Below are positions 22,254 through 33,738 of a stretch of DNA of 64,000 nucleotides, piece by piece. The notes under the pieces were generated by a model. It saw only the letters and a program-made list of their open reading frames with translations. It searched no databases and was not told the DNA's origin. The position numbers were made by a program, and so were the translations under genes. The stretch's first letter is position 1. Every line of letters starts with the position of its first letter. This DNA comes from Aedes albopictus (lineage: Eukaryota > Arthropoda > Insecta > Diptera > Culicidae), in contig NC_085138.1 of assembly GCF_035046485.1 (NCBI RefSeq), positions 267,697,694 through 267,761,693 on the forward strand. The letters are read 5' to 3'.

Positions 22254-23528
22254 TTAGCCGGCAACTACGCGGCTGACTCGCAAGCGGGGGGGTGCGTCAG
22301 GCCCCAGGACATCCGTCCCTGCTGCCCCACAGCTCGAATTGCCTGGAGCATCGTAGTAGTTGAACTGCGCCGAGTGCTGCTGTCTGAATGGATCCGATCC
22401 TGGAGGAAGAATGTTCGAGGGCGCGTGAAGCGTACGCGGCTGCTCGTATGAATCTGTTTCATGTGGAAGAAGATCCGATCGCGCTTGATGGGAACGCGGT
22501 TGCTCGTTTGAAATCAGATTGCTGGCAGAACGATTCGAGAATATTACCTGTCGCGATTGCTCTAATGGAGCTGCCATCGGAACCGATTTAGCTAGAGGAA
22601 CAGTGTCTCTGCCGTGCTGATCTACAAGAGGATCTGTCTGCTTCTCAACTGGTTCTCGCGTCCTGTTCGTCTGCGTTATACATTGCGCTTTGGGAATCGC
22701 ACCTTTACTCGTGCTTGGCACAGGTAGCTTGAGAGAAGTTGACTGGTTTCGCTGCTGTAGTTGAATCCGAAATCTCTGCAATTGTGCCTCCAGATCTTGA
22801 ATCTGTGCAAGTGTCGGTTCTGGCTGTTGTTGGCACTGTGCCAGCTGCTGCTGCAGTCGTTGAAAACCTGATTGCACAGCTCGCTCGATCGTCACTCCAT
22901 CGGTGGGCGTGGTAGCTTTCTGGGGGTCTGGATGTCTCAAACAGTCATATCCTCCTACAGCTCCTTGTTCCTCATCCGGTAGATTGTTGATCAGCGGCTG
23001 CATCGGCTGTGGAAGCTCAGTAAGCGCTGCTACATGCGAAGCTGGGACGACCGGTTGGTTGGTTGCGGGGGTATGCTGATCAATCCATGTGGATACCTGC
23101 TTCTCTCGAGACTCAATCTCGATCACGCGGCTTCTGACACTACGATTGTCTTCCTCTTCCGCTAACGTCTCTTCCAGATCGAATTTCTCCTGCGAGTGCT
23201 TCTTCTGAAGTTCCAACTGTTTCCTCTCCAATTCCAGCTGCTTTCTCTCTAGTTCTTGCTGCTCAGCCAGCCGTTTCATTTGGAGGATGGCTCTGCGACT
23301 CGACGTAGTGGATCGTACCGACTGTGGTACCTTGGGAGCTGGAAGGCATCTCCTACATGTCCACTCCTGGTCTCTTACCGAATCGGTGACACCGGCGCAT
23401 GTGTAATGCCACCAAAGACTGCATGTATCGCAGGCTACGATATTATCGGCCGAATCCGGGCGCTTACAGGCAACGCAACTGTATCCAGGTCGTGGTGGCG
23501 GGGTGGCTGTTTGGTGCTGGGCATCCAT
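22254..23528 (-). CDS. BEL/Pao-type Gag with N-terminal PHD finger (3' truncated)
   Basis: The first ATG of the frame is at 23528; the frame is open further upstream without ATG. Residues about 20-60 form a C4HC3 PHD finger: CVAC, then CDTC, WWHYTC and CRRC. A long charged coiled coil follows (RLAEQQELERKQLELERKQ and on), then a Gln/Pro/Ser-rich region. PHD fingers at the start of Gag are a known feature of mosquito BEL/Pao elements. The frame ends at 22254, where the sequence passes into the R1 5' leader, so the last ~12 residues are probably foreign and no capsid zinc knuckles, protease or RT remain. It could instead be a host PHD protein exon, but the setting favours a retroelement. Confidence 0.6.
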   Translation of the reverse strand: MDAQHQTATPPPRPGYSCVACKRPDSADNIVACDTCSLWWHYTCAGVTDSVRDQEWTCRRCLPAPKVPQSVRSTTSSRRAILQMKRLAEQQELERKQLELERKQLELQKKHSQEKFDLEETLAEEEDNRSVRSRVIEIESREKQVSTWIDQHTPATNQPVVPASHVAALTELPQPMQPLINNLPDEEQGAVGGYDCLRHPDPQKATTPTDGVTIERAVQSGFQRLQQQLAQCQQQPEPTLAQIQDLEAQLQRFRIQLQQRNQSTSLKLPVPSTSKGAIPKAQCITQTNRTREPVEKQTDPLVDQHGRDTVPLAKSVPMAAPLEQSRQVIFSNRSASNLISNEQPRSHQARSDLLPHETDSYEQPRTLHAPSNILPPGSDPFRQQHSAQFNYYDAPGNSSCGAAGTDVLGPDAPPRLRVSRVVAG

Positions 23529-26500
23529 ATCGATATTAAATCTTGAAGTTTGTTGCGTCAAACAAACTTGGCACTATTCTTGATAGCAACTTTATTTCTG
23601 GTATGCTTCAAGCTGAAAAGATTTCATAAGTTCAATCACATTCTTAAACCGTATCAATTCATTTATATTTTTATTATATTTCACTTACATTTAATAGTGC
23701 ATTATTATGCCAAACTAAAGCACGGTCAATCCAATTCTCGTCATAAATCTATCTGCTGGGATTATTGTAGGATTATAATATTTCTTTAGCACAATTTAAG
23801 CATCTCAAACAGCTTACCATAGAGTAATAATAGGTAGTCAATTCAAATTTTAATAATGTCCAGGTATCCAATTCAACCTGTAGAAGATCTCAATTATTAG
23901 TTATATAATTCAATACTAAATCTATTGTTGTTCTAACCTTCCACGTCCCAAAACAGATTATTTAACAAATTAAGGTAGTTTTAGGTAAATTTAAGATGAG
24001 ATCTTCATCTGTAATTTAGGAGAGAACATTTAGGCACTAAATAAATCAATTCAATTAAACAAATCCTACAATTCATCAACAGTTTAAGTAAATTTAAGAT
24101 TCCAATATAGCACATTCATGAACACGTTAGCTGGAGATCAAAACATTGCCGCTTGACATACGAATCGATCAAAAGTTTCCTCCAATCCATATGTCTGTTC
24201 AGTGGCGCGCCTAGCGTTGATGGAGGGAATCTCCAGATGTCGAAGGCCGGGTTGCCGGTGCTGCGGTCGTGGCAACAGTGGGTCAAGGAAAGCCAGGTTA
24301 TATTTTTTCAGTTTAAGCTTTCCGAAGAAAAACTTGAAGATCATTTTAAAATGCATCGTTTCATGTGCAGATCGTGTCGTTATATTTTTCGCGTTAAGAG
24401 TTACAGGCATTTTTTTTGTTTAATTCAGCACATTTAAATTGTGATATCATGGGGCTAAGGAAAAAATTATCTCTGGTATTCAGAAAAAGACATATTATTC
24501 TTGAACATATACAATATATGTATTTGAACATATATGATGAAGTACTCTTACCCTGGTATGCTAATTTTGTTCCAAAACTCAACTAAAGTTGTTGGAAGAC
24601 AACAGAAAACTTGCACCGTGTACACAGTTTCAATATTCTGTAGCAGCTTCTTATTGGTATAATGTTCCAAGTAATAAAATGTCAGCTTCAAGGTGCTCTA
24701 TGAGTGGAGGAGTATAACACGCTCGCTAAGGAATGACTCGATTTTAGTCATGAAACGCATTCAAAAGTTCAACATATTTTCTTAGATTAATGAAAAATGT
24801 GAATCAAGTAATTTTGTAAAAGAGAAAGCTACGATTTTTTGATTTTGGTCATTTCATATTTTAGTTTTGTTTTTTCATATTTTAGGCGGGGAAAAATGCA
24901 CCACTAACTGAAACACGTCAACACAGAGAAAAATTCTTATGCAGTGACTGAGTTATAATTGCAGGAAATCGATAAACCTTTTGATTTTTTACTTAGCTTC
25001 AGTCAAAAGTGAAAAAAATTATTGCCAATGAGTTGTCCCGGGCAGGTACGACGATACTATATTTTCAAGGCCTTTTCAGTCTTGACAAAATTCAAATATT
25101 GCTATTTGAGACAAAATATATTTGAGATATCAAAATTACTACCTATTCTTCTTCGTTGCGTAAATCGGCCTTTTGTCAAGACTGAAACTGAAATGAACTG
25201 AATGAATACCATCATGATCGATACCGGAAAACTTACAGAATGTACGCGTGTTTACCAACTCGGTTATTTTAGCTCTATGTACGTATGATATAACGAATAC
25301 TGGCATTTAACACGTTTAATACTTATTTAAGTCGAATCGCCCTTTAGCTCAACCACTTATGGAGAAAAGACCAGCTGCTCTCTGGATGGAAAATGACATC
25401 TTGAAGAACACTTGAAACTGGCGCCACTTTCTCCGAGTGCCGAACCATTCATCTGCCTAATACCCAATATCGTCGCATGTTATCACTTAGGGCAAAACCC
25501 TTCATTTCATACAACAGACTCACTTATGTGCACCACACAAGAGAGCGTAAATATCCTTGTCATCGAACCCGAAACGGGGTAGGTTAGGTTAGGTGGTCTG
25601 ACATCTAGTAGATATCGAGGAAGGGATTCACTCGCCGGTGTGTCACGGCGGTGAACTTGAGCTTAAATTTACGATATCCCATTAATCTCAGCTTACTGAT
25701 ATCCCCTACAGTCCGGTTCCTGTCGGTCACCATTTAATGACCATCAGTGTGGCAAAAGGATACCTACCGACAGGCAGGGACTCGAACGCGAGCGAAACGA
25801 AAAGGGCAACAGCATCTCGTCTGCGTCGCGCCCTTGCATTCACCTTCGACCGGCTGACTGGCTGACTGACTGCCATGTGGAAGCACCTCAAACTAGCTTC
25901 TGGACGCATTTTGAGAAGGATCGACCGGACCGGGGCGTTTTATAACGGCTATAAATAAGGATGTTTGTTTAAAATTACTGTTCTCGCAATGTCCGCTACC
26001 TTCCACTACCCGCCAGACGAATGGTTTAGGGTAGCATCTTGTCTTTGCTGTGTTTTTGTATTGAGACTGCATATTTTGTTCTATCTTCAAATAAGGGATA
26101 CTTAGACGGTATGGCCTAGCTGGCAGATACTTCAGCGCACAAACAGGGTAGCATATTTTTTATGATATTTTGGGAGGACCTTTGTCTTCCGAAGTAACAC
26201 AAACCACTCCGAAGTTTCCTTCCGTTTTTATGGCGGTGGTGTGTTGTGTTCAAAGAGAATTTTCGGTTGCCTTAGCAATATTTTTTACAATCAGCTATCG
26301 TGAGGCCTCACAGTACTTACCTAATTTTCGAGGAAGAAAGGTATGTTGGTTGTACAAAGCCCGAGGTGTGATTCAGGCAACCAATTTACATACGTGAACA
26401 GACCGACCATGGTGAGGCTACTGTCTGATATGATTGTTGCTAAAATGGAATTGCAGAAAAAGGTCGGGCTTGTATACTGCAGCAATTTGGTGGCTCTGGA

Positions 26501-27494
26501 AACTCATCCCTCTGTTAGCTTTAGGTGATAAAACGACGACCGAAGTGATTGCAGCTTTGCAGTATAATCCATTCTGACGATATTTTACTGTACTAAGACG
26601 TTCTTAGAAGAAACGTAGAAAAGGTGTGTTTCTATGTATACCATGTGTTTTGCGAGTCTTTTATTAGAAAGGTACAATAAAAAGCCATCCAACATGACTT
26701 CTGATGGCAGTTCTGGAAGATACGTGGAAAAATACCCGCATATTGAAAAAAAAAGTACTAATGATGAACTGAATAATCTATAAAACAATGCTTGACTGAA
26801 ATTCACGTATATGTTTTCCTGTAATCTGTGAAAAAAACTCGGAACGCGTTTTCATAGTCCATATAAATTTTAAAACATTTTTATGGAAGAAAAGTGTACG
26901 AGGGGTGAGTGGGAGGAATCTCGGATAATGTTCCTCGTACGGTTCCTTTTGATCTATACTAAGATTTCCGTCTGCTGGCTGGTTTGTTCCCAAACGGAGC
27001 GTCCAACACAGAGCCGTAGCGTATGGTATCTCTGAAGCCTGAAGTCTATCACCTACGTAGTAGCAAACATACGTAGTGTTTGCCAATTTTAAACCTCACT
27101 CCTTTTCGTAGAATTTGGTCAGGCTCCCAAGTTTCTGACGATCACTCCCGATACGAGTTTCTGTCGCTATCGGCTTTTCATGACATCATCGATGGAACTC
27201 AACGTTTTAGACCCAGCTAATTATGTATCGCATGCTTCTATTGACGAATACCTGAAGCAGTTGAGTATTCTTCACTGATACACACCAGGTTTCACTGGCG
27301 TACAACGCCACAGATTTAACGTTCGAGTTGAAATCTCGGATTCAGGGGCATCGACTAATCTGATTGCTTTTCTAGGCATTTCTCAAACTCGCAAAAGCAA
27401 CCCTCGCCCTATAATTCCGTGCACTTATATCGATATTAGCATCGACCGCTATTTGGCTACCAAGATATTGAAAGCTTTCTTCACGGCTTGCATA
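23529..27494. other. Leader of the BEL/Pao fragment, then unassigned intergenic sequence
   Basis: About 23529-24130 is AT-rich and could be the 5' leader or LTR of the truncated BEL/Pao element, but no TG...CA boundary was identified. From 24.13 to 27.49 kb I see no recognisable gene. CAGTGGCGCGCC near 24201 looks like a transposon terminus without a partner. GGTTAGGTTAGG near 25581 is too short to be a telomeric array. 25.56-25.95 kb is GC-richer than its surroundings. Confidence 0.35.
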
Positions 27495-27829
27495 CACAGC
27501 AAAAAATTTCTTGTGATATCACATCATTTTCGCTGCACATCAGTTGCGTCGTAAAAGTGATGTACAAATTACATCGTTTCCACGCAGCAAATCAGCCATC
27601 GCAGCTTGAAAGTGGGTCTAGCCATCGCTATAGAACCGGAAAGATAGATGATTATATATAAGTAAAATATTGGCATGGATTCGTACACTGACCCGTTGAT
27701 TATGAGGCATATCCTTTTCCTCTCGGCTATTTCACCGAGTTAGAAAATAGATGATAAATATGATACTGCTTCTAGGTATCTGCTGGAATGGGTTTGTTGA
27801 CACTTTCTGGTGCCAACTAGGGTGTACAT

Positions 27830-28598
27830 TAGCGTGGTTCAAAAAATCGTTTTTGCTCCACACCGCTTATTCGATTTATAACCAGATTCTATGCCTTCTC
27901 ACAAAATTTGAGCTCATTAGGTTGAAAATTGAGACTGCACAAGCCTTTCAAAGTTTGTATGGGAATTACTATGGAGAAATGATGTTTTTCATTCAATCGA
28001 CCGTAACATTTTCCCAAGTGCCGTAGAGGGTTAGTTGGCCCTTGGTACTCCTAGGCTACTCTATCAGCTACAACTTTGTCGAAGACCGCATTCAAATCGG
28101 ACGCCTCATTAATTAGTTATCGATTTGCATCCAACTGGAGAAACTTAGACAGTGATCCTCCAGCTTCCTAGCAGGCAACATTGCTGCATATGGCGCCAAA
28201 GATAGCACACTGAAATCATGGCTACTATGTTTCACTGCAAAATGCAGTGATGCCCACCGAGTAGTTTAACCATCATCAGTAAAGATTTTGATTCTGGATA
28301 AAAATCGGTAACTAATTAATGAGGCATGTGATTTGAATGCAGTCTTCGGGAAAGTTGTAGCTGATAGAGTCGTCTAGGAGTACTAAGGGTCAACTAACCC
28401 TCTTGGGCACTTGGGGAAATGTTACGGTCGATTGAATGAAAAACATCATTTTCCCATAGCAATTCCCATACAAACTTTGAAGGGCTTGTGCAGTCTCAAT
28501 TTTCAACCAAATGAGCTCAAATTTTGTGAGAAGGCATAGAATCTGGTTATGAATCGAATAAGCGGTGTGGAGCAAAAACGATTTTTTGAACCACGCTA
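27830..28598. mobile_element. 769-bp hAT-type palindromic MITE
   Basis: The terminal inverted repeats are TAGCGTGGTTCAAAAAATCG, flanked by an exact 8-bp duplication GTGTACAT at 27822-27829 and 28599-28606. An 8-bp duplication with T/CAG-like ends is typical of hAT transposons. Arms of over 300 bp pair almost fully, and include a CTTTGTCGAAGACCG word at 28074 mirrored near 28341. The other arm of the host foldback element keeps the unoccupied site (single ATGTACAC at 29168-29175). Confidence 0.9.
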
Positions 28599-29388
28599 GT
28601 GTACATGGTGAGTGTGATAATTGATGGAGCACGGTGTAACCGAGTGAAATTACGTTGAAATTGGATACGTCGCCAGAAACTACGTGCCCGGATATTACAA
28701 AATTATTTGCTGTGTAGCTACCGTGAAACTGGAAGTGTGGACCGTGTTCAAATCCAACGATTTGGTCTTGTTGACTTTGATGATAAGACTTGCCGCCGAG
28801 AAGCATTCGGGAAGATCATCGAGCTTACTCTACATATCAGAGCGCCGTTAAGCTAATAGAGTAGTGTTATCAGCCTGTTCAAAATCATTTACTATCAATC
28901 GCACCTACTGAGATCTCGTCGATTACGATGAGGAACGGTAGCGGTGATAGTATACCGACCCAGATGAAATCGGACAAGGCACTATTGTGCAGTACTCTGC
29001 ACGAAAATGTACCGTACTGTGCCGATGATGTTCTCAGGGACACCCTTGCGCCTGAGTACACAGCAAATAATTTTGTAATTTCCAGGCGCGTAATTTCTGG
29101 CGATGTATCCATTTTCAAACGTAATCTCATTCGGACACATCGTTTTCCAACAATTATCACACTCACCATGTACACCCTGGTTGGCACCGGAAAGTGTCAA
29201 CAAACCCATTCCAACAGATACTAAGAAGCAGTATCATATTTACCACCATCCTTCTAACTCGGTGAAATAGCCGAGAGGCAAGGGATATGCCTCACAATCC
29301 GCGGATCAGTGTACGAATCCATGCCAATATTTTACTTATGTATGAAACATCTATCGTTCCGGTTCTAGCGATTGCTAGACTCACTTTC

Positions 29389-29614
29389 AAGCTGCGGCGG
29401 CTTATTTGCTGCGTGGAAGGGATGTAATTTGTACATCACTTTTACGACGCGACTGATGTGCAGCGAAAGTGATGTGATATCACAAGATTTTTTTTGCTGT
29501 GAAGCTGCGGCGGCTTATTTGCTGCGTGGAAGGGATGTAATTTGTACATCACTTTTACGACGCGACTGATGTGCAGCGAAAGTGATGTGATATCACAAGA
29601 TTTTTTTTGCTGTG
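29389..29614 (+). repeat. Exact 113-bp tandem duplication of a transposon end
   Basis: Two consecutive 113-bp units, 29389-29501 and 29502-29614, appear identical by eye. Each begins AGCTGCGGCGGCTTATTTGC and ends TTTTTTTTGCTGTG. The unit is the right terminus of the foldback element, including its terminal inverted repeat, so this end of the element is doubled. Confidence 0.85.
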
Positions 29615-29684
29615 TACTGCCCACATGTTTTCATAATTGAGACGGTCGAAAGCTTTTTGCCTTTCTCGTACACCAAGTGTACTG

Positions 29685-30105
29685 CCCGAGTAACATTGTT
29701 CAGTCAAATAGACTTTTAGAGGTTCCTAAAACCACCATAAAACCAAAATATAAGGTATTAGGTTTTATAACGGTTCTGAAAACCTATACATGACTAATTG
29801 GTCATCAAAATGTTCGAATGAGTGTAATCAATTTCGTACCTTTTAATTCCGCCGTAATTGCTTATCCTTTAACAGATACGCGTATTTCGACTAAAACTTG
29901 TAATCTTCCTCAGTGTCAGTTATCCACACAGAGTGGGTAACTGACACTGAGGAAGATTACAAGAGGTAGTCAAAATACGCGTATCTGTCAAAGGATAAGA
30001 AATTAGGGCGGAATTTAAAGGTACGAAACTGATTACACTCATTCGAAGAGGGTATTCTGCTTAGAGGGTTCGAAAAGTCGGTACAAGATCAAAATGTTAC
30101 TTGGG
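29685..30105. mobile_element. CCCAAGTAACA-family MITE containing a second palindrome
   Basis: Outer ends are CCCGAGTAACATTGT and its imperfect complement AATGTTACTTGGG. Inside, 29815-30046 is a clear palindrome from CGAATGAGTGTAATCAATTT to its complement. Its near-symmetric core is AAGATTACAAG / CTTGTAATCTT with GTCAGTTA / TAACTGAC. It is either one MITE with a second nested in it, or one long diverged element. Confidence 0.6.
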
Positions 30106-30499
30106 TGGAAAGGCTTTATGTTCACTCCAAAAATGACTTTTTGGTAGAAGGCCCGGAGAGCCAAGTCTCAGTTCATATCAGAACCGTAGTGTTCCGAACC
30201 GGTTCCGGGTGTCTCACTGGTAGCCCAACTAACAATCACTCATGTAACAGGCACCATTATGACGAATTAATTCAGCATAATGTTGAATAACATTTGAATT
30301 ATTTTCACGTACAACCTATGTTCGGGTTTCGTTTACACAAATTTGGAGAAGTTATAAAGCATCATGTTGTGCACCAACTTAATTTTTTGTTGTTCAAAGC
30401 GTTTTACAAATGTACAAGAAAGTTGATGTTAAGCTTTGGCAAAAATGACTGAAAATAAATAAAATGCAAAAATGTTAGATCCCACGAGAATAATTATTT

Positions 30500-31800
30500 G
30501 CTCTCTTGTTGAGAACACCTATTATGAAATAAGGATTACATATAAAATTACCTAAATCCGGATTAGAACTTGAGCAATTAAACGAAGAACACTCAAATAT
30601 GAACTACTTTATTAGAGTTGCTCCAATTTTATGTAAAGTTATCCAATCGAGCCCAAATTTGTACCGTTTATAGCTTACTACCCAAGTAACACACTTGTCA
30701 CCGAAGAGTCACGGCGGCGCAGGTTTTTGTTGCGCAGAAGTTATTGTGACTTACTTCTAGCAAGTAAGTGTTTATTTGTTAGAAGTACGTCACAATGACT
30801 TATGCGCAACAAAAACCTGCGCCGCCGTGACTCTTCGGTGACAAGTGTGTTACTTGGGTAGTTGTGCAACTGGCAGGAAAAATTTGAGAATATTTGGTGC
30901 ATTATTGAAAAAGTTACAGCTTGCTGAATATATTTGAAATAATAAATAAAAGTTGCATGCTTCAATTAATTCGTAACTAGCGCCGCCTACTGACAGAACC
31001 TTGAACCAATCAGCTAATCAACTGAGCGGCCGTAACCAACCTAACAACATCGCCGAAGACATCAACTTTCTAAGTAGTCTGAGTCCTGAGATATATGGAA
31101 TATAATATTTGTTTGCTCACTAGCGCTGCCTTGTGGTGGAATTTTGAATCAAACGGCTCATCATTTGTTAGTTCTTGACCAGACAAATAATATTGCCGAA
31201 GACACCAACTCTCTAAGTAATCAGGATGATGAGATATTTGGTATAAACGTTTCATCAGTGTTACGTCTGTTTGTCTCTGGTATGACAGATATCACAGACA
31301 GCAAGACGTAGCACTGGCGAAATTTCCATACCGTACATCTTAGCACCATGATTACTTAAATATTCGGTTGTTAGGCCAGCCAAGGTTTTACTGGTGATGG
31401 GCCGTTTGATTCAAAATTCCACCACTAGGTAGCGCTGACGATAAATTAATTATTATATTCCATATATCTCAGAACTCTGATTACTTGGAAAGTTGGTTTC
31501 TTCGGCAATGTTGTTTGGTTTATAAAGGCGTTTCAGTTGATTAGCTGATTGGTTCAGGATTCTGCCTGTAGACGGCGCTAGTTGCAAATTAGTAGAAGCA
31601 TGTATCTTTTACTTATTATCTCGAATATATTCAGCAACCTGTAACTTTCTATAATGTGTAGGGAATATTCTCAAATTTTATCTGCTAGTTGTACAACTAA
31701 TTAGCTATAAATGGTACAAATTTAAGCTCGATTGGATAGTTTTACATGAAGTTTGAGCGACTCTAGTAAAATGTTTCATATTTGAGTTTCCTTCGTTAAA
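30500..31800. mobile_element. Long palindromic element with CGCCGAAGAC subrepeats
   Basis: The left arm (about 30600-31150) and right arm (about 31400-31780) are reverse complements, for example CAATCGAGCCCAAATTTGTACC near 30653 against its complement near 31720. Subunits with CTAGCGCCGCC, GCCGAAGACACCAAC and GAGATATNTGG occur two or three times per arm and continue to about 32150. A small TA-flanked MITE is inserted at 30681-30858. Exact ends and target duplication are not resolved. Confidence 0.65.
30681..30858. mobile_element. 178-bp MITE, CCCAAGTAACACAC family
   Basis: This is a nearly perfect hairpin. Ends are CCCAAGTAACACACTTGTCA and the complement, with TA at 30679-30680 and 30859-30860. 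The arms carry GAGTCACGGCGGCGCAGG. The opposite arm of the host palindrome holds the empty site with one TA (31698-31699), which confirms a TA duplication. Confidence 0.9.
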
Positions 31801-33738
31801 CTGCTATATCTCTGGATTAAGTGAGCCGAATGAAATGAAATTTTGCACATTTATGACTAATATATAGCTCTATGAAAAACCTTTGACTTGACTTAAATAT
31901 GTTCAAAGAAAACTAAATTACAACCTTTTGATTGCTTTACGAAAAAAAAACATTCATTTCCATAATTTTGCAAATGTGTAACTTGCGCTTCCTTGTGGCA
32001 AAATTTCGAAACAAGTGGACCATTAACTGTAAGCCCTTGACCTACCAAACAACATTGTCAAAGACACCAACTTTGTAAGTGACCAGAATTCTGAGATATA
32101 TTAAATTTAAAATTTGCTCGACCTCTAGCACCGCCTAGTGGTATATACAAAAGCATGCTAAGTTTTAAAAATTGCCTAAAACATTTTTAGCAAGTTGTAT
32201 CCTTTTATAAAGTCCACCAAAACTATTCAAATTTTGATTACTTGTTCCTCAACGAGTTTGATTAAATTGGTGCAAATTTGGGCTTGATTGATTATTCAAC
32301 TTTACACGAAATTAGAGCCCTTCTATCTATATCTAGTTTTTGACTACCGTTTATCAAATTACTGTACCTTAGGACTAAGCGAACCGAATTAAATTAAATT
32401 TTGAAAGTTTGTGACTAATGTATTGGTCTTCATGTATCGTTGAACTCGACTAAAATATGACCAAAGGCAAAAAAGTTGCAATTTATTGAAAACTTTTCGA
32501 AAAGTTCTAATGATTCGAGTGTTTTATCCAAGGGCTGAAAATCTCTTTAATAAAGACAAATCAATCAAATCAATCGAATGTTTTATTTTTCTAAATTTGC
32601 TATGACTTTGTAAAACGGTCTGATATTGTATAGAGAATAATTAATCAGCAGATTTTTGGATAAGCCACACTTGATTGACCGTAATCATTTCACAATAATG
32701 AAAAAAAAAGAAATGACAGAACTTGGCAGAAACATGTTTGTCTTCGTAAATACGACTCTAGACCCATTGTGCACTGAAAAGCCCGCATCCAGCAGGTTGC
32801 TGTTTGCAAGTGGAAAATTCCATGTAGACAATAGGACGCGAAGCTCAGCAGCGAAGCAAAAGTTATTTTTAGACGCAACCCGGTTCAACTTCTCGGGTTT
32901 GAATGGAGGTGTTTGTGTGTAGTGGTATGGAAGCTATGGGACCGTGTAGCGCATCTTAATACAACGAATGGATTATGATTTATCACATTTTCTGTACGTT
33001 TTTAATACATAAATTGGTAGAAAAGGCATATCTCAATTTTTGGTAGCTTTTCTTGTTTTGCGTGTATCCATAATCCTATTTCAAGATGTAAAAAAAGATC
33101 AAAAAAATCAGATCACTACTCCTATTGTTTACGCTTGCATTCACTGGTATGCCACAACCTCAAATAAAACGTTACATATCCGGATGACTGCCTTCACCAA
33201 CCACCCCGGCGATGTGTTAGTAAAGCGCTCATCGCTGTCGCCGCCGGCTAGCGTACCACGTGGACGAGGTGAGTCATTGGTCCTTGTCACATAAATGTCA
33301 GATTTTTTAAAATTATGGCTCAACTGGTGAAAAGCTGTGAAACGTGTCTGACTTCTGTGTTCGGTCTAGTGCTTTCGCCCGCTCACATATCTGTAGGTGT
33401 AGTTTTGGTAGGGTCACGAACTCTACTTTTAGTGCCAGGTTGGTCAAGCTAGAAATTATCAGTGCTGTTGAATGTGTAAATTTCGAATAGTTCTTGTTAA
33501 TGGTTCGTTAATGAGTTCATGTACAGAAAGCAATGCACAGTTCTCAATTAATATGAATTATGTCCAAATGGACTGCATTGTTTCCTGTCCTGACCCACCG
33601 GGGATTGTGCGACCACGAGCGAACGGAAGTCGAAATAACCCAAACAGGCTAGAAAGAAGCGAGACATAACGCGCGCGTATCCCCCGCTGTCATTTAGGTA
33701 CTTAAGATTTTAGGCAATATGTTCGCGTGGTTGCTCGT
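31801..33738. other. Repeat-derived and unassigned sequence
   Basis: To about 32150 the sequence continues the subrepeats of the preceding palindrome (CAAAGACACCAACTTTGTAA, CTAGCACCGCCTAGTGG). A 47-bp stretch at 32733-32779 matches 5637-5683. A GC-rich patch at 33200-33275 ends in a donor-like GACGAG|GTGAGT, but no acceptor or conserved frame supports an exon. No gene is called. Confidence 0.35.

Larger units (their letters stand above)
16645..22290 (-). mobile_element. R1-clade non-LTR retrotransposon, two ORFs, interrupted by a SINE
   Basis: The element has ORF1 with three zinc knuckles, then ORF2 with endonuclease, reverse transcriptase and a C-terminal CCHC motif, then a ~550-bp 3' UTR. 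The 3' boundary is inferred from the second copy, which shares the sequence up to GTTTGGCGAC (here 16645-16654, minus strand). The 5' limit near 22290 is approximate. There the sequence passes into a BEL/Pao gag, and a related 5' leader piece (GGCTAAGAATAG) is seen at 58.88 kb. A Feilai SINE sits at 17508-17787. No target duplication was found, so insertion specificity is unknown. Confidence 0.8.
27495..29614. mobile_element. Large foldback element, TA-flanked, containing a nested MITE
   Basis: The ends read CACAGCAAAAAAT at left and the complement at right (TTTTTTTTGCTGTG), with TA outside on both sides (27493-27494 and 29615-29616). Long arms match in reverse complement, for example the GTTTGTTGACACTTTC block near 27790 and its complement near 29200. 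A hAT-type MITE occupies 27830-28598 in the left arm. The right end is tandemly duplicated (29389-29614). TA flanks suggest Tc1/mariner-type mobilisation. There is no transposase. Confidence 0.8.

Noticed and set aside
24201..24215. MITE terminus CAGTGGCGCGCCTAG
   Set aside because: No matching inverted end or target duplication was found within several kb.
25576..25594. Telomeric TTAGG array
   Set aside because: Only GGTTAGGTTAGG is present. It is far too short for an array, and mosquitoes do not use TTAGG telomeres.
33040..33294. Coding exon ending at GACGAG|GTGAGT
   Set aside because: The donor is good but no acceptor with a pyrimidine tract lies upstream, and the frame has no recognisable domain.
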